DNA from: Acidimicrobiia bacterium
Lineage (GTDB): Bacteria > Actinomycetota > Acidimicrobiia > IMCC26256 > JAGNEX01
Direction: 5' to 3'
Assembly: GCA_018003035.1 (NCBI GenBank)
Contig: JAGNEX010000001.1
Location: forward strand, 125,519 to 183,095
DNA length: 57,577 bases
Shown here: positions 24,159 to 32,170 of the stretch, piece after piece
Numbering within the stretch: the stretch's first letter is position 1
Layout: each line of letters starts with the position of its first letter
Translations under genes and position numbers: made by a program
Notes under the pieces: model-generated
Seen by the model: only the letters and a program-made list of their open reading frames with translations
Database searches by the model: none
What the model was told of the DNA's origin: nothing

Positions 24159-24817
24159 CGAGCGACCACCAATGCGTCAACACCAACCGGCCGGTCACCA
24201 TCGATGAGGACCGGGTTGCAATCGATGCTTTGAATATCGGTTCGAGCAATGATCAGGTCGCCGAGTCGAGCAAGAAACTTGGCCAGCGCGCCGCGATCGA
24301 TCGGCGGCCGCCCCCGAAACTCATCGAAGAGCCCTCCAAGCTGGATCTCTTCGATCATCTCGCCAGCATCGATCTCGCTGATCGGCGCCTGCCGAAACAC
24401 CGCGTCGCCGATGAGTTCGGCGGCGATTCCGCCGACGCCGAGCATGAGCACCGGCCCGTAGGAAGCGTCTCGGGTCGCTCCGACGATGAGTTCTCGTGCC
24501 GTATCGAGCATCGGGCTCAGCAGAAGGTCGCATTCGCCGTCTTCCGGAGTCAGCAAGTTCGCGAGCTCGAACGCGGCGGCAAGGATTTGGTCGCAGTCCC
24601 GCAGCCCGAGGCGGACAAGGCCACGCTCGGTTTTATGAGCGACGTTGGGTGAGGACACCTTGAGGACCCAGGGCCCTGAGCCGCCGCGAGCAGCTTCGTG
24701 GAGCTGCTCGGCACCCGCGCCATCGAGTGCCGCGACGGGTACTTGAGTGGCGCTGACCAGTGAGATGCCTGCAGAGATCAAGAGCTCACGAGAGTCGGCT
24801 TCGGACCAGGTCTGCAC
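24155..24817 (-). CDS. NDP-forming acyl-CoA synthetase, beta (ATP-grasp) subunit
   Basis: A 220-residue ATP-grasp protein. Recognisable parts are GPWVLKVSSPNVAHKTERGLVRLGL, REL IVGATRDASYGPVLMLGVGG (the ATP-grasp core) and the metal-site IDCNPVLI. It pairs with the coupled CoA-binding gene downstream (ATGA overlap), forming the two-subunit version of a protein that is fused in many bacteria. GTG 24817 is the likely start. A 511-base gap upstream should hold its promoter. Confidence 0.9.
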   Translation of the reverse strand: MQTWSEADSRELLISAGISLVSATQVPVAALDGAGAEQLHEAARGGSGPWVLKVSSPNVAHKTERGLVRLGLRDCDQILAAAFELANLLTPEDGECDLLLSPMLDTARELIVGATRDASYGPVLMLGVGGIAAELIGDAVFRQAPISEIDAGEMIEEIQLGGLFDEFRGRPPIDRGALAKFLARLGDLIIARTDIQSIDCNPVLIDGDRPVGVDALVVAR

Positions 24818-25328
24818 GGGGCCACACCATAGTGAAAGTTGAGGCCTTCATTCTGAGCAGCGTGTGGCCGAGTTTGCGCAGTCCGTGGCACATGCTGGGC
24901 CGCCAAACGCAGCAGGCAGGCGGTTCACTCCGAAATTGACCTACATCCCAAGGAATGGAAGTGCGTCAATCGACACGCGCCAACGCCAAATTGGCCACAA
25001 CGGCCGCTTCAGATTGCCCAACCAACTGCCGATAGAGGAGTCAAGGACCGCACCAACGTGGATCCCAGATCAAAGGTTCGCCAAGCCTTAACCCGAAAGC
25101 GGCCACATTTCGGTCGCTCGAACATGGCTCGAACAACACCTTAACCAAGCAGGCCGGGAATCGATCGCGATATACCGCGCAGACAACAGGGAGATGGCTA
25201 CGCTCATGGATAGCAACCACGCACCAACCCGTCGTCGTTTGAGGGGAGGTGCTGGATCCCACTCCACCCCATTTCGGTCGCGCGTCCGCGGCCGCCAGCC
25301 TGCAAGTGAACGCACAGGCGACCTTTCC
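24818..25328. other. Intergenic region without recognised gene
   Basis: 511 bases between the divergent ATP-grasp and glycosyltransferase genes. Short open frames on both strands lack family resemblance, and I see no tRNA, riboswitch or repeat. It presumably holds divergent promoters; a start for the glycosyltransferase 135 bases further upstream (25194) is possible but its extra residues look non-coding. Confidence 0.5.
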
Positions 25329-26054
25329 ATGAACCACGAACCCGCAACCACAACGACCGTGTCGATCGTCCTGCCCGCGTATAACGAGGCAGAGATCCTC
25401 GAGACGACGGTCGATACCCTCCGCAAAGAGCTCGCGTCTCGTCCCTACGAGGCCGAACTGCTGATTGTCGAGAACGGCTCAACCGACGACACCGTCGCGA
25501 TTGGCGAGGCCCTGGCGGCATCGCACGACAACGTTTCATTCCAAAGCCTCAATGTCGCCGACTACGGCGAAGCGCTTTGTGCAGGCCTTCGCTCGGCAAA
25601 GAACGAGTTTGTCGTTAACTTCGACGTGGACTTCTACGACATTGATTTTCTCGACCAGGCGGTCGCGCGCCTGGCACAAGAAGACGGGCTTGCTGTCGTC
25701 GTCGGATCCAAGCGCGGCGAAGGTGCTGCAGACACCCGGTTCATCGGGCGACGCCTCGTGACCGAAGTGTTCTCCACAATTCTGCGATATGGCTTTGGTT
25801 TGTCGCTGTCTGACACACATGGGATCAAAGCGATGAGGCGGGCGCCGATCGCCGCGTTGTCCCACGACTGTCAACTCCGCCAAGACCTTTTCGACACTGA
25901 ACTCATCATTCGAGCTGAACGCGCCGGTCTCGGTACTGCCGAGATCCCTGTCAAGGTCGTCGAGATCAGACCAGCTCGCTCGACCATCATCAAGCGCATG
26001 GGGCGTTCGATCCTGGGTTTGGTGAAGCTGAGGGTCGCCCTCTGGCGCAAATGA
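25329..26054 (+). CDS. Family 2 glycosyltransferase (dolichyl-phosphate mannosyltransferase-like)
   Basis: Transfers a sugar from an activated donor, in this subfamily often to polyprenyl phosphate. The GT-A fold signature is plain: VSIVLPAYNEAEILETTVDTL at the N-terminus, LLIVENGSTDDT, then NFDVDFYDID in the DxD position. There is no C-terminal membrane domain; a basic end (RRMGRSILGLVKLRVALWRK-like) may touch the membrane. ATG 25329 gives 241 residues and begins directly before the domain. It is followed 10 bases later by the HhH-GPD gene. Confidence 0.87.
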   Translation: MNHEPATTTTVSIVLPAYNEAEILETTVDTLRKELASRPYEAELLIVENGSTDDTVAIGEALAASHDNVSFQSLNVADYGEALCAGLRSAKNEFVVNFDVDFYDIDFLDQAVARLAQEDGLAVVVGSKRGEGAADTRFIGRRLVTEVFSTILRYGFGLSLSDTHGIKAMRRAPIAALSHDCQLRQDLFDTELIIRAERAGLGTAEIPVKVVEIRPARSTIIKRMGRSILGLVKLRVALWRK

Positions 26055-26064
26055 TCGAGGCACG

Positions 26065-26634
26065 GTGACGGTCGAGTCGCTTCATTTTTCGAATGATCCG
26101 GCAGCCAACCGGCGCCTTGCCTTTGATCCGATGGCGCTCATGATCGGCATGCTGCTCGATCAGCAAGTGGCGATCGAATGGGCCTTCCTTGCGCCACACA
26201 CCTTGGCGAATCGGATGGGGCTGTCGAACGACCAGCCCATTTCGGCGAGGACGTTGGCCTCGTTGTCCGAAGAGGAAGTGGTGAACCTTTTTGTCACCAA
26301 GCCAGCGCTGCATCGGTACCCGGCTGCCATGGCTCGCCGCGTCCACAAGCTTGCTCAGGTCATCGCCCAGGACTACGACGGTGAGCCGCAACGCATTTGG
26401 CTCGACGCCCCGTCTGGCAAGGATCTGTTCAAAGCGCTGAAGGCCTTGCCCGGATTTGGCGACAAGAAGGCCCGGATCTTTGTAGGGATCGTCGGCAAAC
26501 GTTTAGGGGCTGGGCCCCCGGGTTGGGAAGCCTGCGCTGCCGAATGGGGCACTGTCGCCGACGCCGACTCCCCCGGTTCGGTCGCTGAGATCCGCATGCT
26601 GCGCGCTCACAAGGACGGGCCGGCGATTGCGTAG
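26065..26634 (+). CDS. HhH-GPD family base-excision-repair-like protein
   Basis: A 189-residue protein of the actinobacterial HhH-GPD type (resembling endonuclease III/AlkA folds, but smaller). The N-terminal helices contain LMIGMLLDQQVAIEWAF, and the helix-hairpin-helix is ALPGFGDKKARIFVGIVGKR. The catalytic Lys and Asp of bifunctional glycosylases are not obvious, so enzymatic activity is uncertain. GTG 26065 has GAGG five bases upstream. It follows the glycosyltransferase by 10 bases and may share its transcript. Confidence 0.82.
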   Translation: MTVESLHFSNDPAANRRLAFDPMALMIGMLLDQQVAIEWAFLAPHTLANRMGLSNDQPISARTLASLSEEEVVNLFVTKPALHRYPAAMARRVHKLAQVIAQDYDGEPQRIWLDAPSGKDLFKALKALPGFGDKKARIFVGIVGKRLGAGPPGWEACAAEWGTVADADSPGSVAEIRMLRAHKDGPAIA

Positions 26635-26701
26635 CTCTGGTCCGTTCAGTTAGGGGCGGGTCAGGGTCCGGGCGGCGGACGTGAACCGCTAGCCTTCCCG
26701 G

Positions 26702-27196
26702 ATGGCTGATTCACAAACCCAGACCTCGGTCCCAGCGGAATTGCAGGCATCGGCACCGCACCCCGAAATCGTCAGTGCGCTGTTCACCGAACAGATTGAT
26801 TTTCGCCAGGTAGCGGGCGGTTCGACTCGCATCGACCTGACAGGCGTCTACTTCTCGGTACCCGTCTCCTCTTTTCCTGCCTCGCTCGAGCCGCACCTGG
26901 TCGTGCTGCTGCGAGCCCCTGCCAACAGTGACGGTGCGGTGGCGCTCGTCGTTGATTTCGTTGACGAATCTGGCGAAGTCATCGCGTCCTCCCGACAAGA
27001 TTTCTTTGTCGAACCCGGTCGCTTTGGGTATCGCCTGATTAAGGGCAGCCTGACTTGGGACGGCCCTGGAACGATCGAAGCGCGCTGCTCAATCTTGGGA
27101 ACAGATCAAACGATCACCGTTCCACTTTCCGCTGTGGCGGCTGTTGGTGAGGCGTATAACGCTCCTCGTCCGCCGTCGGCCCCGCCAGCGCCGTAA
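26702..27196 (+). CDS. Conserved-looking hypothetical protein, predicted beta-sandwich
   Basis: A 164-residue soluble protein not recognised as a named family. Residues about 25-145 alternate short hydrophobic strands (RIDLTGVYFSVPV, PHLVVLLRAP, VALVVDFVDESGEVI, FGYRLIKGSLTWDGPGTIEARC), as in small beta-sandwich domains. No signal peptide, metal motif or membrane helix is visible. ATG 26702 lies 67 bases after the HhH-GPD gene. Function is unknown. Confidence 0.7.
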   Translation: MADSQTQTSVPAELQASAPHPEIVSALFTEQIDFRQVAGGSTRIDLTGVYFSVPVSSFPASLEPHLVVLLRAPANSDGAVALVVDFVDESGEVIASSRQDFFVEPGRFGYRLIKGSLTWDGPGTIEARCSILGTDQTITVPLSAVAAVGEAYNAPRPPSAPPAP

Positions 27197-27386
27197 GCAG
27201 CAGTCCGGTCCTTGTAGCGATAAAACGCGCCGGTGGGTGTCGAAGAATCGGCGGCACAAGCTGCTGAGTTCCGCTGAACTTCCCACGGTCAGGACCAGCC
27301 CCGTCGGTTCAGTGGTGCGCAGTGCCCCACCCTTGCAGGGCAACCCCTATCATTCGGCGGGTCCGAACCAGTAGGAGCGTCCAACG

Positions 27387-29414
27387 GTGTCAGAACCAAG
27401 CCAATCTTTGGAGCAACGAGCCGTAGACGTGGCTCGCGGGCTCATCCTCGATTCCGTCGCCCAAGCGCAGTCTGGCCACACCGGAACCGCCTTGGCGCTG
27501 GCGCCTCTCGCCCAGGTGCTGTACGGCCGGGTGATGAAGTACGACGCGGCCAACCCGACATGGTTCGACCGGGATCGCCTGATCTTGTCGGCGGGTCACG
27601 CGTCGATGCTGCTGTACTCGTCGCTGTTCCTCCACGGGTTCGGGCTGACCATCGACGATTTGAAGGCGTTTCGCCAGTTCGGTTCGGTGACTCCCGGTCA
27701 CCCCGAAAGCGGCGTCACGGCTGGGGTCGAAGTCACCACAGGCCCACTGGGTCAGGGCTTCGCAAACGGCGTTGGCATGGCAATTGCAGAGCGCAACCTT
27801 CGTGCCCGCTTCGGTGCTGAGATTTGCGACCATTCGATCTTTGGCATCTGTTCCGACGGCGACCTGGAAGAGGGCCTCTCTCACGAAGCGGCGTCGCTCG
27901 CCGGTCACCTTGGGCTGGGCAAGATCGTCTACATCTATGACGACAACGACATCACGATCGACGGCAAGACCTCGATCGCGACGTCTGACGATGTCAAAGG
28001 GCGCTTTGAGTCCTACCACTGGCACGTCGTCGAGATCGGCGAGTCCGCAAACGACCTCGACGCGCTGGAGTACGCGATACGCACGGGAATCGCCGAGACT
28101 GAACGCCCCACCCTCGTCGTTCTCAAGTCTCACATCGGGTACCCGTCGAAGCGTTATCTCGACACCAGTGCTGCCCACGGGGCAATTACCGATCCGGACG
28201 AGATTGCTGAGATCAAAACGAGTCTCGGGCTCGCACCGGACGAGAAGTTTCAAGCGCCGGCAGACGTCGTTGAGTTCTGCCGCCTTGCAGGCCGTCGTGG
28301 TGGTGAGGAACGTCGCGCCTGGGATGATCGCGTGGCAGCGTGGGCCGAGGCCGATCCAGAGCGAGGCGTCGACTTCGAAGCTGCTCTGGCCGGAACGGGC
28401 CGGACAAAGTGGGCCGCTCACCTTCCCCGCTTCGACGCAGGCCAATCCATCGCGACGCGAAAAGCCCTGCAACAAAGCTTGAACGCGATCGCCGACAGTG
28501 TTCCGGGTCTGATCGGCGGGTCAGCCGACCTCACCGAAAGTACCGGTGTCGATCTCACCGGCCTTGGGGTACTGAGCAACGCAGATTTCTCGGGCCGCGG
28601 CATCCATTTTGGCATTCGTGAACATGCGATGGGCTCAGCTGCGGTCGGGATGGCGCTTCATGGGGGCAGCCTTCCAGCGACCGGGACATTCCTTGTCTTC
28701 AGCGACTACATGCGCCCGCCCATCCGGATGGCGGCCCTGTCGCAAGCGAAGGTCTTGTTCTGCTTCTCCCACGATTCCATCGGTGTCGGTGAGGATGGCC
28801 CGACCCACCAACCGGTCGAACAGTTGGCGTCGTTGCGCATCATCCCTGAACTCAACGTGTTCCGCCCAGCGGACGCGAACGAAGTAGCGGCATCCCTGGC
28901 GGCACATATCGACGGCGACGGTCCCTCAGTTCTCTTGGTGAGCCGTCAGAACCTGCCTGTCTTGGCCGGCACCCTTGAAATGGCGGGAGCGGGCGTCGCC
29001 CGAGGCGCGTACATCCTGCGATCAGAACTCGCTGAAGACGCCGACCCAGCGCTGCAGGACAGATCCACGCCCGACCTCGTCCTGGTCGCCTCTGGGTCAG
29101 AAGTCAGTTTGGCTGTTGATGCCGCCGAACTGCTCGAGGAAGATGGCGTCGCCGCACGTGTCGTGTCGATGCCCTGCTGGGAACGTTTTGAAGCGCTAGA
29201 ACCATCGGAACGGGGTTCGGTGTTGCCGCCGGACGTCCCGACAATCGCCATCGAGGCCGGGACATCGTTTGGTTGGGATCGATTCGCCGATCTGGTCATT
29301 GGCCTGGATCGTTTTGGGGCGTCGGCTCCCGGTGGTGTGGTGATGAAGGAACTCGGCTTTTCGGCCGAAGCGGTCCGAGATGCCGCCCTCAGATTGCTGG
29401 ACAGATCTGCTTGA
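27387..29414 (+). CDS. tkt: Transketolase
   Basis: Thiamine-diphosphate enzyme of the pentose phosphate and Calvin-type sugar rearrangements. All three domains are present in 675 residues. The N-terminal part has SAGHASMLLYSSL, HPE, TTGPLGQGFANGVGMA and the ThDP motif GDGDLEEG-like CSDGDLEEGLSHEA. The central part has GIREHAMGSAAVGMALHGG and FSDYMRPPIRMAAL with HDSIGVGEDGPTHQP. The C-terminal domain completes it. GTG 27387 has AGGAG 11 bases upstream. It leads a three-gene set with transaldolase and phosphoglucose isomerase. Confidence 0.97.
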   Translation: MSEPSQSLEQRAVDVARGLILDSVAQAQSGHTGTALALAPLAQVLYGRVMKYDAANPTWFDRDRLILSAGHASMLLYSSLFLHGFGLTIDDLKAFRQFGSVTPGHPESGVTAGVEVTTGPLGQGFANGVGMAIAERNLRARFGAEICDHSIFGICSDGDLEEGLSHEAASLAGHLGLGKIVYIYDDNDITIDGKTSIATSDDVKGRFESYHWHVVEIGESANDLDALEYAIRTGIAETERPTLVVLKSHIGYPSKRYLDTSAAHGAITDPDEIAEIKTSLGLAPDEKFQAPADVVEFCRLAGRRGGEERRAWDDRVAAWAEADPERGVDFEAALAGTGRTKWAAHLPRFDAGQSIATRKALQQSLNAIADSVPGLIGGSADLTESTGVDLTGLGVLSNADFSGRGIHFGIREHAMGSAAVGMALHGGSLPATGTFLVFSDYMRPPIRMAALSQAKVLFCFSHDSIGVGEDGPTHQPVEQLASLRIIPELNVFRPADANEVAASLAAHIDGDGPSVLLVSRQNLPVLAGTLEMAGAGVARGAYILRSELAEDADPALQDRSTPDLVLVASGSEVSLAVDAAELLEEDGVAARVVSMPCWERFEALEPSERGSVLPPDVPTIAIEAGTSFGWDRFADLVIGLDRFGASAPGGVVMKELGFSAEAVRDAALRLLDRSA

Positions 29415-29458
29415 TCGCTGGCTCGGCCGGTCAGGTAGAACGACAAGGGATTCGAACC

Positions 29459-30538
29459 ATGGCCACAAACGTCGCCCTCCTGGCTGACTACGGACAGAGC
29501 GTTTGGTACGACAACCTTCATCGGGGGTTGATCGACAGTGGCGGACTCTCGGATCTGATTAGCGGTCATGGCGTTCGCGGCGTGACATCCAATCCGACCA
29601 TCTTTGAGAAGGCCATTCTCGCTAGCGACGCCTACGACGAGCAGCTTGCACAACTCGGCGGCACATCTCCCGAAGAGGCGTACTGGGAGCTCGTGCTGCG
29701 CGACATTCGCGAAGCCGCGGATGCGCTGGCCGGCGTTTATGAGGCCACCGAAGGTGCCGACGGATTTGTCTCGGTCGAGGTGGCGCCGTCGCTTGCTCAC
29801 GATGCTGACGGGACCGTCCAGCAAGCCCACCACCTCTGGGAGCGGCTGGGGCGGGCGAACGCAATGATCAAGGTCCCCGCGACTACCGCCGGAGTTCAAG
29901 CGGTCGAGGCGCTGACCTTCGCCGGGATCAACGTCAATGTCACTCTGATCTTTGCCGTGGACCGATACAAAGAGGTCTTGGCAGCGCACGCCCGCGGCCT
30001 CACCCAGCGTGTGGCGGCCGGGCTCCCGACCGACTCCGTCCAGTCGGTCGCGTCGTTCTTCATCAGCCGGCTTGACACCGACATTGACCCCTTGTTGCCG
30101 GTTGATCACCCCAGTCGAGGGCAGTGTGCCGTGGCCAATGCGCGCATCGCCTACAGCGCGTTTCGTGAATTTTCCGACGGTGATGTGTGGCAGCGGCTGA
30201 AAGATGCCAGCAATCCCCCACTGCAACGCCCATTGTGGGCGTCAACATCGACGAAGAACCCCGAGTACTCATCGACCTTGTATGTGGACGAGCTCATTGG
30301 GCAGAACACCGTGAACACCCTCGCACCCGAAACTCTTGAAGCGTTTGAAGACCACGGATCGCCGCGACGCGACACAGTTGAGGAGCGCCTCGATGATGCC
30401 TATCGGTGTCTGGAAGCGCTCCCCGAAGTCGGAATTGATCTCGACGACGTGACCAGACGGCTGGAGGCGGGTGGCGTTCGATCGTTCTCGGCATCCTTCG
30501 ATGCGTGCGTCGCCGGAATCGCCAAACGGCTTGGGTGA
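29459..30538 (+). CDS. tal: Transaldolase
   Basis: Transfers dihydroxyacetone units between pentose-phosphate sugars through a Schiff base. The catalytic Lys is K138 in ANAMIKVPATTAG. GVTSNPTIFEKAI at residues 41-53 and SRLDTDIDPLL are further family signatures. The length of 359 fits the longer actinobacterial/cyanobacterial type. ATG 29459 has AAGGGA upstream; a longer open frame in front overlaps transketolase and is not used. The isomerase gene starts five bases after the stop. In several bacteria these two are fused in one protein. Confidence 0.96.
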   Translation: MATNVALLADYGQSVWYDNLHRGLIDSGGLSDLISGHGVRGVTSNPTIFEKAILASDAYDEQLAQLGGTSPEEAYWELVLRDIREAADALAGVYEATEGADGFVSVEVAPSLAHDADGTVQQAHHLWERLGRANAMIKVPATTAGVQAVEALTFAGINVNVTLIFAVDRYKEVLAAHARGLTQRVAAGLPTDSVQSVASFFISRLDTDIDPLLPVDHPSRGQCAVANARIAYSAFREFSDGDVWQRLKDASNPPLQRPLWASTSTKNPEYSSTLYVDELIGQNTVNTLAPETLEAFEDHGSPRRDTVEERLDDAYRCLEALPEVGIDLDDVTRRLEAGGVRSFSASFDACVAGIAKRLG

Positions 30539-30543
30539 TCCAA

Positions 30544-32040
30544 ATGGCTGCTTTTGCACTTGTCCCGGACGCCGCACCTCGTTTAGCCGCTCGCGACGTT
30601 ACGTTGTGGCCGCCCGGGTCGGAGGCGCCTACTCGCCTCGGCTGGCTAGACGTCCTTTCTCGACGACCCCGTCGCAGCGACCTTGCCTCCGCAGCGGCCA
30701 AACTCGCACCGATGACCGCCCTCATCGGAATGGGTGGATCCTCAATGGCGCCCATGATGTTTTCCCAGGTCGCCGAACTGTGGGGGAGTGGGGGCGGTCA
30801 GCTGAGCGTCGTCGACACCACTCATCCCCAAGCTGTGCAGCGCGCTTTTGCTCAATCCGCGACTGCGGTGGCAGCGTCAAAATCCGGCGGCACTCTCGAA
30901 GTACGAGCCCTGCTCGATGCCTGGCTGGCGGAACACGCCCCCGGAACCGTGACCGCCGTCACCGATCCCGGATCACCGCTTGCCAGTCGCGCAGCAGCAG
31001 TGGGTTTTGATGGTCAACTCCTTGCAGATCCTGAGGTTGGCGGTCGTTTTTCAGCGCTGACCGTCTTTGGATTGCTACCCGCAGAGTTTGTTGGTCTCGA
31101 CGTCGACCGACTGCTCTCCTTCAAGATGAACACCGCCATCGAACGAGGCGCCGAACTCGCAGACGCGCTTCTCGGCCAGCTGCGCTTGGGCAGGGACAAG
31201 ATGGTGGTGCGGGTACCCGCGCAGTTCAACGCCCTCGCGCTTTGGCTCGAACAGCTGGTGGCAGAGTCCACCGGAAAGTCGGGGAGAGGCGTAGTGCCGG
31301 TGGCGGCACCGGACGGCGTGGCGTTGAGCGACACGGCCGATGCGTTTCTATGCACGGTTTCGGTTGGTTCGCACCGTCCCGCGGAAACGGGTGAAAGGAC
31401 GGGGGGCGGACCGGACGCCATTGTGCAAGAGATTCGTAGCGTTGCAGAACTGGGGGAGTGGATTGCCACCTGGGAAGTTGCAACCGCCCTCATCTGCTCG
31501 GCGATCGGTGTAGATGCTTTTGATCAGCCCGATGTCGCCGCAGCGAAGGCAGCTACGGACGTCGTGATGAAGCGTGGGGGAGGAGAGTGGAGCCCGGTTT
31601 CTCACACGTCGGCACTGTTCGACGTTGTAGACCAGCTCGACGTGGACGTCAGCCACATCGGTATCCAAGCGTTCGTGGACGACTCCCCCGCCAACTATCA
31701 CTTGCTCGGCCAGTTTCAAGGTGTTCTTTCGCAGCGTGCCGGCCGAACAGTTTCGCTTGGTTTTGGCCCTCGTTATCTCCACTCCACCGGACAGCTTCAC
31801 AAGGGCGGGCCGCCGGGTTTTGCCGCAGTCCAGGTGCTTGACCAGTACAGCTCTGGCGCCGGGCTCGTCGACCGAGACCTTCCCACCGAGGACCTTGTGG
31901 ATCGCTTGTACTCAGGGATGCTCATCGCGGCTCAGGCGCAAGGTGATCACGACTCGCTCAAAGCGCGCGAGCGTTTGGTCGTTCGAATCGATCTCGCCTC
32001 GATCCTCGAGACTTTCGGGGAACGATCCGGGTCCACCTAG
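30544..32040 (+). CDS. pgi: Glucose-6-phosphate isomerase, SIS type as in transaldolase-isomerase fusions
   Basis: Interconverts glucose 6-phosphate and fructose 6-phosphate. The sequence follows the variant found in bifunctional transaldolase/isomerase proteins: ALIGMGGSSMAP in place of the usual GIGGSxLGP, AASKSGGTLEVRALLDAW, and LHSTGQLHKGGPPGF near the C-terminus. The length is 498 residues. ATG 30544 is five bases after the transaldolase stop; the 13 codons upstream overlap that gene. A stable hairpin follows the stop. Neither zwf nor opcA, often next in actinobacteria, is present here. Confidence 0.9.
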   Translation: MAAFALVPDAAPRLAARDVTLWPPGSEAPTRLGWLDVLSRRPRRSDLASAAAKLAPMTALIGMGGSSMAPMMFSQVAELWGSGGGQLSVVDTTHPQAVQRAFAQSATAVAASKSGGTLEVRALLDAWLAEHAPGTVTAVTDPGSPLASRAAAVGFDGQLLADPEVGGRFSALTVFGLLPAEFVGLDVDRLLSFKMNTAIERGAELADALLGQLRLGRDKMVVRVPAQFNALALWLEQLVAESTGKSGRGVVPVAAPDGVALSDTADAFLCTVSVGSHRPAETGERTGGGPDAIVQEIRSVAELGEWIATWEVATALICSAIGVDAFDQPDVAAAKAATDVVMKRGGGEWSPVSHTSALFDVVDQLDVDVSHIGIQAFVDDSPANYHLLGQFQGVLSQRAGRTVSLGFGPRYLHSTGQLHKGGPPGFAAVQVLDQYSSGAGLVDRDLPTEDLVDRLYSGMLIAAQAQGDHDSLKARERLVVRIDLASILETFGERSGST

Positions 32041-32051
32041 GGTTACGCGCG

Positions 32052-32077
32052 CGGCTGTGCTGCGCGTAGCGCAGCCG
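32052..32077 (+). terminator. Stem-loop after pgi
   Basis: CGGCTGTGCT pairs with AGCGCAGCCG (one U-G pair) around a six-base loop, 12 bases after the pgi stop. No T-run follows, as is common for GC-rich actinobacterial terminators. It separates the sugar genes from fbiC. Confidence 0.55.
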
Positions 32078-32170
32078 TGGACAACGCCTCGGTCGCTCGT
32101 CAGCTCTTTGGAGCCAGACGCCGGCACTTGGCCCGAAGAAGAATGGCGCGAAACCTAAGATGAGCGCACG

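Noticed and set aside
27390..28475. Open frame of 361 codons antisense to transketolase
   Set aside because: It is the complement of a strongly conserved gene; its protein has no recognisable pattern, and such frames arise from the GC-rich third-position bias.
28946..30226. Open frame of 426 codons antisense to transketolase and transaldolase
   Set aside because: It spans two real genes and their junction and resembles no family.
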